The position numbers and the translations under genes were made by a program. From an uncultured Alphaproteobacteria bacterium (lineage in GTDB: Bacteria; Pseudomonadota; Alphaproteobacteria; HIMB59; GCA-002718135): a DNA stretch of 64,000 nucleotides. Positions 14,864 through 23,884 of the stretch are shown piece by piece. Every line of letters starts with the position of its first letter. Within the stretch, counting starts at the first letter, position 1. The notes under the pieces were generated by a model. That model was not told where the DNA came from, did not search any database, and saw only the letters and a program-made list of their open reading frames with translations. The stretch covers positions 80,218 through 144,217 of the forward strand of contig CACOPD010000002.1 in assembly GCA_902628835.1 (NCBI GenBank), read 5' to 3'.

Positions 14864-15196
14864 ATGAAAGATAGAAAACAAAGAGTAAGATATAAAACTA
14901 AGAGTGTTTCATCTAGAAACAGACTAAGTGTTTTCAGATCAAATAACCATTTATATGCTCAGCTTATTGATGATGTTAGAGGTATTACACTCGCAAGTGC
15001 TTCTTCTCTTGAAAAATCAATAAAAGATAAAAAATTACAAAGAAAAGAGATTGCTGAGCTAATAGGAAAAAATATTGCCAAGAAAATTATTTCTAAGGGA
15101 ATTGAAAAGGTTTCATTTGATAGGGGAAAATACAAATACCATGGATTAATTAAAATAATTGCTGATGCAGCAAGATCTGAAGGACTTAATTTTTAG
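14864..15196 (+). CDS. rplR: 50S ribosomal protein L18
   Basis: L18 binds 5S rRNA with L5. The 110-residue product has the diagnostic [18 protein letters not shown] and the C-terminal [20 protein letters not shown]. The N-terminal arm is shorter than in many relatives (family about 117-120). The next gene follows after 8 bases with an AGAGGTAG ribosome-binding site. Confidence 0.96.
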   Translation: MKDRKQRVRYKTKSVSSRNRLSVFRSNNHLYAQLIDDVRGITLASASSLEKSIKDKKLQRKEIAELIGKNIAKKIISKGIEKVSFDRGKYKYHGLIKIIADAARSEGLNF

Positions 15197-15204
15197 AGGT
15201 AGAT

Positions 15205-15714
15205 ATGTTTGAAAATGATAAAAGTGAGTTTAGTGAACATCTAGTTACAATTAATAGAGTAGCTAAGGTTGTTAAGGGAGGTAGAAGATTCGGATTCGCG
15301 GCTATTATGATTGTTGGCGATAATAAGGGCAGAGTTGGAATAGGAACAGGTAAAGCAAAAGAAGTTCCGGAAGCTGTTAGAAAAGCTACAGAAAATGCAA
15401 AAACTAAAATGATCAGAGTTCATTTAAAAGAAAATAGGACTATTCATCATGATGTTGTAGGACGTTTTGGAGCTGGAAAAGTAATACTAAGAGCTGCTGC
15501 ACCAGGTACAGGTATTATAGCAGGTGGACCAATGAGAGCACTTTTTGAATCTCTTGGTATTAAAGATGTAGTCGCAAAATCTACAGGTACATCTAACCCA
15601 CATAATATGTTAAAAGCAACTTTAAATGCTTTTAAGATATCTGAATCTCCAAAGTCTGTTGCAGCAAAACGTTCAAAAAAAATTAATGAAATAACTAACA
15701 ACAAAAATAATTAG
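15205..15714 (+). CDS. rpsE: 30S ribosomal protein S5
   Basis: S5 is at the mRNA entry and accuracy centre. The 169-residue protein has [21 protein letters not shown], the double-stranded RNA-binding N-domain, and [20 protein letters not shown] in the C-domain. The next gene, rplO, starts after 2 bases, leaving no space for rpmD (L30), which usually lies here. Confidence 0.97.
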   Translation: MFENDKSEFSEHLVTINRVAKVVKGGRRFGFAAIMIVGDNKGRVGIGTGKAKEVPEAVRKATENAKTKMIRVHLKENRTIHHDVVGRFGAGKVILRAAAPGTGIIAGGPMRALFESLGIKDVVAKSTGTSNPHNMLKATLNAFKISESPKSVAAKRSKKINEITNNKNN

Positions 15715-15716
15715 AC

Positions 15717-16175
15717 ATGAAAATTAATGAATTAAAATCTACATTAACCTCAAGTAAAAAAGCTAAAAGAAGAGGAAGAGGTTCTGGTTCAGGACTTGGA
15801 AAAACCTCAGGAAGAGGGGTTAAGGGACAAAAATCGAGATCTGGTGTTTCAATAAATGGTTTTGAAGGCGGACAAATGCCACTATACAGACGTTTACCAA
15901 AAAAAGGCTTCAACAATCGTTTCAAAACTAAAATACAAGGTATTAGTTTTAGTATGATTAATAATATAATAAAAAAATACAAACTTGATCCTGCAGAAAT
16001 AACCGAAAATGAACTTTTCAATAAAAAAATTTTTAAAAAATCAAAAGGAAGTTTAAAACTTCTAAATATTGGAGAGTTAAATAAGACAACTAATTTAGAG
16101 ATTTCATATGCTTCAAAAAAAGCAATAGAAGTTTTGGAAAAATTAGGTGGAAAAATTAAATTAACAAAGAAATAA
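15717..16175 (+). CDS. rplO: 50S ribosomal protein L15
   Basis: L15 is a late-assembly 50S protein. The 152-residue product has the glycine/arginine-rich extended N-terminus ([20 protein letters not shown]) and the [20 protein letters not shown] signature. secY starts immediately at the next base after its stop codon, as in the usual spc order rplO-secY. Confidence 0.97.
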   Translation: MKINELKSTLTSSKKAKRRGRGSGSGLGKTSGRGVKGQKSRSGVSINGFEGGQMPLYRRLPKKGFNNRFKTKIQGISFSMINNIIKKYKLDPAEITENELFNKKIFKKSKGSLKLLNIGELNKTTNLEISYASKKAIEVLEKLGGKIKLTKK

Positions 16176-17516
16176 ATGGCAACAGCTGCAGATAGACTAG
16201 CTAATAATCTTAATTTTGGAGCTTTAGGAAAAGCAACTGAATTGAGACAAAGACTTTTGTTTACTTTAGGTGCCTTAATCGTTTTTCGATTAGGTACATT
16301 CTTGCCAATACCTGGAATTAATCCACTAGCACTACAGCAATTTTTTGAACAACAATCTTCAGGTATATTAGGTATTTTCGATACGTTTTCAGGAGGTGCA
16401 CTGGGTAGAATGGGTATATTTGCACTAGGTGTTATGCCTTATATATCATCATCAATTATTATGACACTGATGCAATCGGCAATACCTTATTTAAAATCTC
16501 TTAAAGAACAAGGCTCGAAAGGAAGAAGACAACTTCTTCAATTTACCAGATATGTTACTGTTTTAATTGCAGCAGTTCAAGGCTATGGAGTATCAATAGG
16601 TTTAGAATCCATGCAGACAACTTATGGGAATATCGTTTTTGAACCTGGTTTATTTTTTAGGCTAACTACTGTTATAACTCTTGTAGGAGGAACGATTTTT
16701 CTTATGTGGCTAGGTGAGCAAATTACTTCCAGAGGTGTAGGCAATGGTATATCTCTAATTATTACAGCTGGTATAATTGCTAACTTACCTAGTGCTTTTG
16801 TAAGTACATTACAACTTGGAAGAACTGGTGAATTAAGTATTGCATTTATATTGGGTATATTAATTCTTATTCTTTTGTTAATAATCTTTATAGTTTTTGT
16901 TGAAAAAGCTCAAAGACGTCTGCCAGTTCAATATCCAAAAAGGCAAGTTGGAAATAAGGTCTATGGAGGACAAAGCTCTCATCTACCATTAAAAATCAAT
17001 ACAGCTGGAGTAATCCCAGTAATTTTTGCGTCTTCTATTCTACTTCTACCAAATACGATGTCGGGTTTTGGTGCGGGATCATCAAACGATATTTTTATAT
17101 TAATATCTAGTTATCTAGGAAGAGGTCAACCTCTTTATTTGGCATTCTACGCGGCAATGATAATATTTTTTGGATTTTTTTATACATCTATTGTCTTTAA
17201 TCCTGATGAACAGGCTGAAAACTTAAGAAAATATGGTGGTTTTATTCCAGGTATAAGACCTGGAGAGAATACTGCTAAATATATTGAGTTCGTTTTGATA
17301 AGACTTACAACAATTGGAACAATTTATTTAACTTTTGTTGCATTACTTCCAGAATTTCTATTGTCAAGAACATCAATACCATTTTATTTAGGTGGCACAG
17401 CATTATTGATTGTAGTAGTCGTAATGATAGATTTTATTACACAAGTACAATCACATCTCTTTCAACATCAATATGAAGGTTTGCTTAAAAAAACCAAGTT
17501 AAAAGGCAGAAGATAA
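16176..17516 (+). CDS. secY: Preprotein translocase subunit SecY
   Basis: SecY is the protein-conducting channel of the inner membrane, working with SecE, SecG and SecA. The 446-residue product has ten predicted membrane segments. Conserved pieces are RLGTFLPIPGINP near TM1, the plug region following it, GALGRMGIFALGVMPYISSSIIM, GEQITSRGVGNGISLIITAGI, and the C-terminal cytosolic loop LRKYGGFIPGIRPGENT that binds SecA and the ribosome. It is transcribed with the spc genes and followed after one base by adk. Confidence 0.98.
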   Translation: MATAADRLANNLNFGALGKATELRQRLLFTLGALIVFRLGTFLPIPGINPLALQQFFEQQSSGILGIFDTFSGGALGRMGIFALGVMPYISSSIIMTLMQSAIPYLKSLKEQGSKGRRQLLQFTRYVTVLIAAVQGYGVSIGLESMQTTYGNIVFEPGLFFRLTTVITLVGGTIFLMWLGEQITSRGVGNGISLIITAGIIANLPSAFVSTLQLGRTGELSIAFILGILILILLLIIFIVFVEKAQRRLPVQYPKRQVGNKVYGGQSSHLPLKINTAGVIPVIFASSILLLPNTMSGFGAGSSNDIFILISSYLGRGQPLYLAFYAAMIIFFGFFYTSIVFNPDEQAENLRKYGGFIPGIRPGENTAKYIEFVLIRLTTIGTIYLTFVALLPEFLLSRTSIPFYLGGTALLIVVVVMIDFITQVQSHLFQHQYEGLLKKTKLKGRR

Positions 17517-17517
17517 A

Positions 17518-18090
17518 TTGAATAATATTATTTTTTTTGGCCCTCCTGGAGCAGGAAAAGGTACACAAGCTAAAATAATATCACAGTATCTAAATGTTTC
17601 TCATCTTTCAACAGGCGACATATTAAGAAAAAAACTATTAGATAAAGATGAGTTAGCAGATGAATTAAAATTAATTATGTCTTCAGGTAATTTAGTTTCA
17701 GATGATATTTTAAATGCTATTGTTTCTACAAGGTTAAAAACTGAAAAAAACAATGGTTTTATTTTAGATGGCTATCCTAGAACCATTAAGCAATCAGAAT
17801 ATTTAGATAACTTTCTTTCTCAAACATCTAATTCGATAAACTACATTTTTAATATTCAAATAAACTTTGAAACACTAAAACAAAGAATATTAAAAAGATC
17901 TTCAGAAGAATTTAGGGAGGATGATAAAGTTGATATTTTAGAGACTAGATATAACGAATACCTCAATTCTACTGAAAAAGTATCTAACTTTTATAAAGAT
18001 AATCACTCATCTATATTTCACGAAATAGATGGTTCTCAGCAAATTCAAGAAATAACACAACAAATCAAACAAATTTTAAAAAAATCATGA
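17518..18090 (+). CDS. adk: Adenylate kinase, short form
   Basis: Adenylate kinase interconverts ATP and AMP with two ADP. The P-loop GPPGAGKGTQAK is at the N-terminus, with the AMP-binding LSTGDILR and the DGYPRTIKQSEYLD segment. At 190 residues it belongs to the short group: the mobile LID is replaced by a short loop around RSSEEFREDDKVDILETRYNEYL, with no zinc cysteines. The start is TTG, one base after secY; no ATG would keep the P-loop. It is the last gene before the rpsM spacer. Confidence 0.95.
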   Translation: MNNIIFFGPPGAGKGTQAKIISQYLNVSHLSTGDILRKKLLDKDELADELKLIMSSGNLVSDDILNAIVSTRLKTEKNNGFILDGYPRTIKQSEYLDNFLSQTSNSINYIFNIQINFETLKQRILKRSSEEFREDDKVDILETRYNEYLNSTEKVSNFYKDNHSSIFHEIDGSQQIQEITQQIKQILKKS

Positions 18091-18119
18091 AAAACAGCCA
18101 ATTTTCTATATATCTTTTC

Positions 18120-18147
18120 TTGACTAATCGTATAATTATCATGTATT
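18120..18147 (+). promoter_or_regulatory. Possible promoter region for the alpha operon (rpsM-rpsK-rpoA-rplQ)
   Basis: The 87-nt spacer before rpsM contains a TTGACT box and, close by, TATAAT (18131) and TATCAT/TGTATT sequences. Only TGTATT is at a normal spacing (16) from TTGACT, and it is a poor match. The same TTGACT hexamer lies before rpsL. Low confidence as to which boxes are used. Confidence 0.25.
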
Positions 18148-18177
18148 CACCCTCATTCATTTTTTTTGGATCTGTCT

Positions 18178-18558
18178 ATGGCTAGAATATCAGGCGTTAA
18201 TATTCCTACTAATAAAAAAGTTAATATAGCACTTACCTATATATTTGGAATTGGAAAAAAAATAGCAATAGATATTTGTAACAACGCTTCAATAGATATT
18301 TCTAAACGCGTCAGTGAGTTAAATGAGGAAGAGGTTAACAAAATTAGAGATTTAATAGACAAAGATTATTCTGTAGAAGGTGATTTAAGACGTAAGATTT
18401 CTCTAGATATCAAAAGATTGAATGATCTAGGATGCTACAGAGGTCTACGCCATCGAAAAAAATTACCAGTTCGTGGGCAAAGAACACACACAAATGCAAG
18501 AACAAGAAAAGGTAAAGCCGTAGCAATTGCTGGAAAGAAAAAAGTAACAAAAGGTTAA
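18178..18558 (+). CDS. rpsM: 30S ribosomal protein S13
   Basis: S13 contacts P-site tRNA and forms an intersubunit bridge. The ORF track starts at a TTG at 18166; the ATG at 18178 gives [20 protein letters not shown], the family N-terminus, and 126 residues. The C-terminal [22 protein letters not shown] motif is intact. It opens the alpha-operon group after the longest spacer in the ribosomal region other than rpoC-rpsL. Confidence 0.97.
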   Translation: MARISGVNIPTNKKVNIALTYIFGIGKKIAIDICNNASIDISKRVSELNEEEVNKIRDLIDKDYSVEGDLRRKISLDIKRLNDLGCYRGLRHRKKLPVRGQRTHTNARTRKGKAVAIAGKKKVTKG

Positions 18559-18559
18559 A

Positions 18560-18940
18560 ATGGCTGAGAAAAAAAAATCTAAAATTAAAAAAAAGTTTAC
18601 ATCAGGCATAGCACATATCGTTTCTTCCTTTAATAATACAATAATTACTATTTCAGATGAAAAAGGTAATGCATTAGCCTGGTCATCATCTGGTCACAAA
18701 GGTTTCAAGGGATCTAGAAAGTCTACACCTTATGCTGCTCAAATGGCAGCAGAAGATGTTGGAAACAAAGCTAAAGAATATGGTTTAAAAAATCTTAAGG
18801 TGGAAGTTTCAGGGCCAGGTTCTGGAAGAGAGTCTGCTCTTAGATCTTTACAATCAATTGGTTACGTGATTACCTCAATAAAAGATGTAACACCAATTCC
18901 TCATAACGGTTGTAGACCAAGAAAAAGAAGAAGAGTTTAA
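18560..18940 (+). CDS. rpsK: 30S ribosomal protein S11
   Basis: S11 lies on the 30S platform near the mRNA exit. The 126-residue protein has a lysine-rich N-terminal tail, the core [22 protein letters not shown], and the C-terminal [21 protein letters not shown] signature. It follows rpsM after one base and precedes rpoA by 15 bases that hold an AAGGAGC ribosome-binding site. Confidence 0.98.
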   Translation: MAEKKKSKIKKKFTSGIAHIVSSFNNTIITISDEKGNALAWSSSGHKGFKGSRKSTPYAAQMAAEDVGNKAKEYGLKNLKVEVSGPGSGRESALRSLQSIGYVITSIKDVTPIPHNGCRPRKRRRV

Positions 18941-18955
18941 AAAAGGAGCATTTAA

Positions 18956-19978
18956 GTGTTACAAAAAAACTGGAGCGAATTAATAAAACCTACAAAAATG
19001 GAAGTTAACGTAGATGAAAATAATGGAAGAGTTGGTAAGTTGATAGCTGAACCATTAGAAAGAGGATTTGGTTTAACATTAGGAAACTCAATAAGAAGAA
19101 TTTTATTATCTTCTTTGCAAGGAGCTGCAATTACATCAGTTAAAATAAAAGGAGTCGTCCATGAATTCTCTACAATTCCAGGTGTCAAAGAAGATTTAAC
19201 GGATATACTTTTAAACTTAAAATCAATTGCTGTAAAAGTACATTCTCCTGGTTTAAAGAAAATGTACCTAAAATCAACAGGTTCTGGAGAATTAAGAGCT
19301 GGTAATTTTGAAACTGACTCAGAAACTGAAATAATGAATCCAGATCAACTAATTATGACTTTAGATTCAAACGCAGATGTAGAGATTGAAGCTAATGTTG
19401 AAACTGGTAAAGGTTATGTAACTGCTGAAGTAGCAGAAGATGAAAACAAAATAATTGGTGAAATTAAGTTAGATGCTATGTTTAGCCCAGTAGTAAAAGC
19501 ATCCTATAAAATAGAAAATAGTAGAGTTGGTCAAGTTACTGACTTTGACAAATTAGTTTTTGAAGTTGAGACTAATGGAGCAATTACTCCTGATGATGCT
19601 ATTGCACTAGCGGCAAGGATTTTACAAGATCAATTACAACCATTTATTAATTTCGATGAGCCAGAGGTACTGCCTGATCAATCTCAAGTTGAAAGTTTAT
19701 CATTTAACTCAAATTTACTCAAAAAAGTTGAGGAACTTGAACTATCAGTACGATCAGCAAATTGTTTAAAAAATGACAACATAATCTATATTGGTGATCT
19801 AGTTCAGAAATCTGAGTCAGAAATGTTAAGAACACCTAACTTTGGTAGAAAATCTCTTAATGAGATTAAAGAAGTTCTTCAACAAATGGAACTTAACTTA
19901 GGAATGTCAGTTCCTGATTGGCCACCTGAAAACATTGATGAATTAGCAAAAAAATATGAAGATCCATTTAATAAATAA
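18956..19978 (+). CDS. rpoA: RNA polymerase alpha subunit
   Basis: The alpha subunit dimerises to start core enzyme assembly and its C-terminal domain contacts UP elements and activators. The 340-residue product has the N-terminal domain motif [21 protein letters not shown] and a C-terminal domain with [14 protein letters not shown] and [18 protein letters not shown]. The start codon is GTG, preceded by AAGGAGC at good spacing; the next in-frame Met would remove conserved residues. Confidence 0.98.
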   Translation: MLQKNWSELIKPTKMEVNVDENNGRVGKLIAEPLERGFGLTLGNSIRRILLSSLQGAAITSVKIKGVVHEFSTIPGVKEDLTDILLNLKSIAVKVHSPGLKKMYLKSTGSGELRAGNFETDSETEIMNPDQLIMTLDSNADVEIEANVETGKGYVTAEVAEDENKIIGEIKLDAMFSPVVKASYKIENSRVGQVTDFDKLVFEVETNGAITPDDAIALAARILQDQLQPFINFDEPEVLPDQSQVESLSFNSNLLKKVEELELSVRSANCLKNDNIIYIGDLVQKSESEMLRTPNFGRKSLNEIKEVLQQMELNLGMSVPDWPPENIDELAKKYEDPFNK

Positions 19979-19984
19979 ATACTA

Positions 19985-20422
19985 ATGAAACATAATATTA
20001 AAAATAAAAAACTTAATAAGACATCTTCACATAGAAAAGCCATGTTTATGAACATGTCCAATGCTCTTATAAAACATGAACAAATCACTACTACAGTGTC
20101 AAAAGCAAAAGAATTGAAAAGGTTTGTTGAGAAGATTATCACTTTAGGAAAAAAAGGGGATTTGCAGTCTAGAAGAAAGACTATATCTACTTTACAAGAT
20201 CATAAAATGTCAAAAAAAGTTTTTGATGTATTAGCAGATAGATATAAGAATAGAGAAGGTGGCTACACGCGTATTATTAAGTTAGGCAATAGATTTGGTG
20301 ATAATGCCCCAACAGCAGTTATCGAGTTTGTAGATCGAGATGAAAACGCAAAAGGGTTAGATAGCGGTCCAGTAATTGAAAAAAAATCTACTGAAGAAGT
20401 AGAAGAGCAACCTACAGCTTAA
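19985..20422 (+). CDS. rplQ: 50S ribosomal protein L17
   Basis: L17 sits near the tunnel exit. The N-terminal core is typical ([32 protein letters not shown] and [25 protein letters not shown]). At 145 residues it carries an acidic C-terminal extension of about 25 residues, a common feature of alphaproteobacterial L17. It ends the ribosomal cluster and is followed 5 bases later by crcB. Confidence 0.96.
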   Translation: MKHNIKNKKLNKTSSHRKAMFMNMSNALIKHEQITTTVSKAKELKRFVEKIITLGKKGDLQSRRKTISTLQDHKMSKKVFDVLADRYKNREGGYTRIIKLGNRFGDNAPTAVIEFVDRDENAKGLDSGPVIEKKSTEEVEEQPTA

Positions 20423-20427
20423 GCATA

Positions 20428-20796
20428 TTGTTTAACTTAATGTTAGTCGCCACTGGCGGTGCACTAGGAGCAGTTCTAAGATATTTTTTAACACATATTT
20501 ATAAAACATTTTTTTTATCTAGTATTTATGGAACTATTTCTGTAAATATAATTGGCTCTTTCTTAATAGGATATCTTATAACATCTGATATTGGAAATAA
20601 CCTATCTGAAAATTTTATTAAGTTTTTTTTAATCATTGGTCTTTTAGGGTCTTTTACAACTTTTTCTGCATTTTCGTATGAAGTTGTCGATTTAATAAAC
20701 TCAAAAAAGTATATTACTTCTTTTACTTATGTTTTTATTTCCATTCTTATGTGTATATTGTCTGCATATCTAGGAACTTTAATAAATAAATTTTGA
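20428..20796 (+). CDS. crcB: Fluoride ion exporter CrcB/Fluc
   Basis: Fluc channels are dual-topology dimers that leak fluoride out of the cell. The product has four predicted membrane helices and the family motifs GGALGAVLRYFLTH, GTISVNIIGSFLIGYL and GLLGSFTTFSAFSYEVVDL (with the phenylalanine track). The listed start is TTG; the ATG at 20440 (MLVATGGALGA) is an equally good start and gives 118 residues. No fluoride riboswitch fits into the 5-base gap; transcription must come from upstream. It is followed by the pseudouridine synthase after one base. Confidence 0.9.
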   Translation: MFNLMLVATGGALGAVLRYFLTHIYKTFFLSSIYGTISVNIIGSFLIGYLITSDIGNNLSENFIKFFLIIGLLGSFTTFSAFSYEVVDLINSKKYITSFTYVFISILMCILSAYLGTLINKF

Positions 20797-20797
20797 T

Positions 20798-21712
20798 TTG
20801 ATAAAAAACATTAAAATTCTAAATAATGTAAACCAAAGATTGGATAAATATCTTAAAAATAAATATACATTTTTGACACAAGGATTTATTGAAAAAAATA
20901 TTAGAAAAAAAAATATTTTAATAAATAACTCAGTTACTAAAGCAAAATATCTAGTCAAGTTTAATGACGAGCTTAAAATATTAAATTTTCACGAAAAGCT
21001 ATATAAAAATAAGATAATTTTTAAAAAAAATATAAAAATTTCTAAAGAAATTTTATCTGAGTTTAAAAGGTCAATAATATTTGAAAACAATGATTTTATC
21101 GTTTTAAATAAATGGTCACAAGTAGCTACGCAAGGAGGAAGTAAAATAAAAACTTCAATAGATCACATAATTAAAAATATTAACATACAATATAGACTAG
21201 TACATAGACTTGATAAAGAAACATCAGGACTTCTTTTAATTGCTAAAAATCTTAATTATGCAAAAAAATTATCTTCTCTTTTTAAACAAAAAGAAATTAA
21301 TAAATTCTATATTGCTTTATGTGAAGGAAGCCCTAAAAATAATTTTTCTCAAGTTAAATTACAAATTAAAAACAAAAAACTTAAAATTGAAAACACGTTA
21401 ACTGACTATAGAGTCTTAAATAAAAACAAAAATATTTCTTCGATATTATTTAATCCTAAAACTGGTAAAACCCATCAACTTAGAATAGTATCTAAAAATC
21501 TTGGGTGTCCAATAGTTGGAGATAATAAATATAATTTCTATTCTAAATATAAAAAAGAAAACTTAATGTTACATGCATTTGCTCTAAGATTTACAATAAA
21601 TATGAAAAAGTTCGAATTTATCTCAATCTTACCAGATTATTTTCTTGATTTTATAAAAAAAAATAATTTAAAAATTAATAAAGATTTAAAAGATTATTTA
21701 AATAGTTTTTAA
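20798..21712 (+). CDS. RluC/RluD-family 23S rRNA pseudouridine synthase
   Basis: This enzyme isomerises uridines in 23S rRNA. An N-terminal S4 RNA-binding domain (NQRLDKYLKNKY) is followed by the catalytic domain with VHRLDKETSGLLLIAKN, whose aspartate is the family catalytic residue, and KTGKTHQLRIVSKNLGCPIVGD near the C-terminus. The start is TTG, one base after crcB, since no earlier ATG preserves the S4 domain. Composition is extremely lysine/asparagine-rich. RluC and RluD cannot be separated by eye. The 3' end overlaps convergent lipB by 15 bases. Confidence 0.88.
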   Translation: MIKNIKILNNVNQRLDKYLKNKYTFLTQGFIEKNIRKKNILINNSVTKAKYLVKFNDELKILNFHEKLYKNKIIFKKNIKISKEILSEFKRSIIFENNDFIVLNKWSQVATQGGSKIKTSIDHIIKNINIQYRLVHRLDKETSGLLLIAKNLNYAKKLSSLFKQKEINKFYIALCEGSPKNNFSQVKLQIKNKKLKIENTLTDYRVLNKNKNISSILFNPKTGKTHQLRIVSKNLGCPIVGDNKYNFYSKYKKENLMLHAFALRFTINMKKFEFISILPDYFLDFIKKNNLKINKDLKDYLNSF

Positions 21713-22345
21713 TTTTTCAATAAAGATTTCTTTAAATTTATTATCAAATTCAGATTGCTCTAATTTTATACCTAATTCTTCCATTGAAGTATTTTGATAC
21801 TCTTTTAAACCACATGAGTGAATATAATTATAATATTTAAGATCAGGATTAATATTAAAACTTAATCCATGATATGTAACCCATTTTTTTATCCGCAATC
21901 CAATTGCACCAATTTTTTTTTCTTTATCAAATGTAAAATTATTACTTTTAGTTACCCAAATACCAACTCTATCTTTGAAGGCTTGTGCTTCAACATTATA
22001 ATGGGCTAAAAAAGATATAAGAGAATTTTCAATTATAGAAATAAACTTTCTAATATCTTTATTTTTATTATTTAAATTTAACATAAAATATACAATTCTT
22101 TGTCCAGGACCATGATATGTTGTTTTTCCACCACGATTAGTTTTAATAATTTCTATAACATTTGAATTTAATATCTCTTCTTTTGAGGCGCTAGTTCCTT
22201 GAGTAAAAATATGATTATGACTTAAAAACCATAATAATTCTTGAGATTTATTCTTAGTTATACCATCAACTCTTGACTCCATATACATTACTGCATCGTC
22301 ATAATTTATTTGATTGTTAGATATTTTAATTTCAATCTTTTTCAT
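21698..22345 (-). CDS. lipB: Lipoyl(octanoyl) transferase LipB
   Basis: LipB moves octanoate from acyl carrier protein onto the lipoyl domains of 2-oxoacid dehydrogenases and glycine cleavage H protein. The 215-residue product has the family signature RGGKTTYHGPGQRIVYFMLN, the lysine-containing KKIGAIGLRIKKWVTYHGLS, and the cysteine in HSCGLKEYQNTS at the catalytic thiol position. It is convergent with the pseudouridine synthase (15-base overlap) and divergent from the tRNA-Leu gene. Confidence 0.94.
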   Translation of the reverse strand: MKKIEIKISNNQINYDDAVMYMESRVDGITKNKSQELLWFLSHNHIFTQGTSASKEEILNSNVIEIIKTNRGGKTTYHGPGQRIVYFMLNLNNKNKDIRKFISIIENSLISFLAHYNVEAQAFKDRVGIWVTKSNNFTFDKEKKIGAIGLRIKKWVTYHGLSFNINPDLKYYNYIHSCGLKEYQNTSMEELGIKLEQSEFDNKFKEIFIEKLKTI

Positions 22346-22361
22346 CTTATATTTAACTTTA

Positions 22362-22390
22362 TTGATAGTTAATATCCTATCTGGTATTTA
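22362..22390 (+). promoter_or_regulatory. Promoter of tRNA-Leu(GAG)
   Basis: TTGATA (-35) and TATTTA (-10) are separated by exactly 17 bases. The expected start would fall about 7 bases before the first tRNA base, as usual for single tRNA genes. Located in the 59-nt divergent gap with lipB. Confidence 0.55.
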
Positions 22391-22404
22391 ATTCTACTAT
22401 ATAT

Positions 22405-22491
22405 GCGGCTGTGGCGGAATTGGTATACGCGCAGCGTTGAGGTCGCTGTGGGATTTATCCTGTGGAAGTTCAAGTCTTCTCAGCCGCACCA
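22405..22491 (+). tRNA. tRNA-Leu, anticodon GAG
   Basis: The acceptor stem GCGGCTG pairs with CAGCCGC, followed by discriminator A and an encoded CCA. The anticodon arm CAGCG-TTGAGGT-CGCTG gives anticodon GAG, reading CTC and CTT leucine codons. A long variable arm (GGATTTATCC) is present, as required for class II leucine tRNA, followed by a T arm GGAAG-TTCAAGT-CTTCT with one G-T pair. The mgtE start lies 6 bases after the CCA, so a transcript may read from the tRNA into mgtE. The ORF-track extension of mgtE into the tRNA is false. Confidence 0.97.
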
Positions 22492-22497
22492 ATTAAT

Positions 22498-23862
22498 ATG
22501 GAAGAAATTATTATAAAAAAAGATCAGATTGCCCCAATTAAATCTATTGAAATAGTAACTGATTATTTAGAAAATTATAAATATGATACTTTACTATCTT
22601 ATCTTAAAGATATTCATAATGCAGATATTGCAGAAATACTTAAAAATTTAGATCCTGTTTTAAGATTAAGTTTATTAAACATTTTTGATAAAAATTTTGA
22701 TCCTGAGATTTTAACTTATTTGAATGAAAGTCTTAGAGAAGAAATAATAGAAACATTGGATATAAAACAGTTGGCTAGTAATGCTAAAAGTTTAGATATT
22801 GACGATGCAGTAGATTTAGTTGAAGATTTAGAAAAAAAAGATCAAAGCATTTTTTTAGAAAATTTAGACAAAGCAGAAAGAACATTAATTGAGGAAGGGT
22901 TAAATTTTCCAGAAGATTCTGCTGGTAGATTAATGCAAAGACAATTTGTTGCTGTTCACGAAACATGGAATGTGGGTCAAGCAATTGATTATTTAAGAAG
23001 TAATAAAGAAAATTTACCTGAAGATTTTTATGATATTTATTTATTAGATAATAAGGAAGTAAAGGGTGTTGTACCACTAGGAAGATTGATGGGTTCTAAT
23101 AGAGAAACACAACTAAATTCTATAATCAACAAAGAATTAAGGTTGATAGAAGCAAATACGGATCAAGAAGATGTTGCATTACTTTTTAGTAAATACGGAT
23201 TGGTAAGTGCACCTGTTATAGATAGTCAAAAAAAAATTATTGGATCCATTACTGTAGATGATGTTGTTGAAGTTATTGAAGAAGAAAGAGAAGAAGATAT
23301 CTTAAAACTTGGAGGTGTCGATCACACAGATTTGTATGAGTCAGTTATTAGTACAACTAAATCAAGAATTTCATGGTTAATTGTAAACTTGATGACAGCG
23401 GTAGTAGCATCTGTTGTTATAGGTTTATTTGAAGCTGCAATTGAAAAAGTTGTTGCCTTGGCAATATTAATGCCGATAGTAGCTTCAATGGGTGCTAACG
23501 CTGGAACTCAAACTCTAACTGTTGCTGTAAGAGCTATTGCAGTAAAAGAATTAACAGCTAGCAATGCTTTAAAAATTATAACCAAAGAGACTCTCATAGG
23601 TGGAATAAATGGTATAATATTTGCTATTATAATATCTTTAATATCTATTTATTGGTTTGAAAATTTGCTCTTGGGATTAATTATAGGTCTTGCAATGATA
23701 TTGAATTTAATTATTGCTGGCTTTGCTGGAATTGTAATTCCACTCGTTCTTGGTAAACTTAAAATTGATCCAGCTCTAGCATCGGCAGTAATTTTGACTA
23801 CAATAACAGATGTATTTGGTTTTCTCTCTTTTTTAGGATTAGCAACTTTATTTTTAATATAA
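22498..23862 (+). CDS. mgtE: Magnesium transporter MgtE
   Basis: MgtE is a dimeric magnesium channel gated by cytosolic magnesium. The product (454 residues from the corrected start) has the superhelical N-domain (about residues 20-125, HNADIAEILKNLDP), a pair of CBS domains (about 130-250, ending GSITVDDVVEVIEEEREEDI) and a five-helix membrane domain with LMPIVASMGANAGTQTLTVAVRAI, the pore signature. The ORF track starts at 22462 inside the tRNA; the ATG at 22498 is the first possible start outside it. Confidence 0.95.
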   Translation: MEEIIIKKDQIAPIKSIEIVTDYLENYKYDTLLSYLKDIHNADIAEILKNLDPVLRLSLLNIFDKNFDPEILTYLNESLREEIIETLDIKQLASNAKSLDIDDAVDLVEDLEKKDQSIFLENLDKAERTLIEEGLNFPEDSAGRLMQRQFVAVHETWNVGQAIDYLRSNKENLPEDFYDIYLLDNKEVKGVVPLGRLMGSNRETQLNSIINKELRLIEANTDQEDVALLFSKYGLVSAPVIDSQKKIIGSITVDDVVEVIEEEREEDILKLGGVDHTDLYESVISTTKSRISWLIVNLMTAVVASVVIGLFEAAIEKVVALAILMPIVASMGANAGTQTLTVAVRAIAVKELTASNALKIITKETLIGGINGIIFAIIISLISIYWFENLLLGLIIGLAMILNLIIAGFAGIVIPLVLGKLKIDPALASAVILTTITDVFGFLSFLGLATLFLI

Positions 23863-23884
23863 TGTGTCCTATTTAATTAATTAA

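Noticed and set aside
20428-20440. Fluoride riboswitch before crcB
   Set aside because: Only 5 bases separate crcB from rplQ and no crcB-motif fold is seen in the rplQ end.
22462-22497. MEVQVFSAAPIN extension of MgtE
   Set aside because: It is translation of the tRNA-Leu 3' half; the ATG at 22498 is the first start outside the tRNA.
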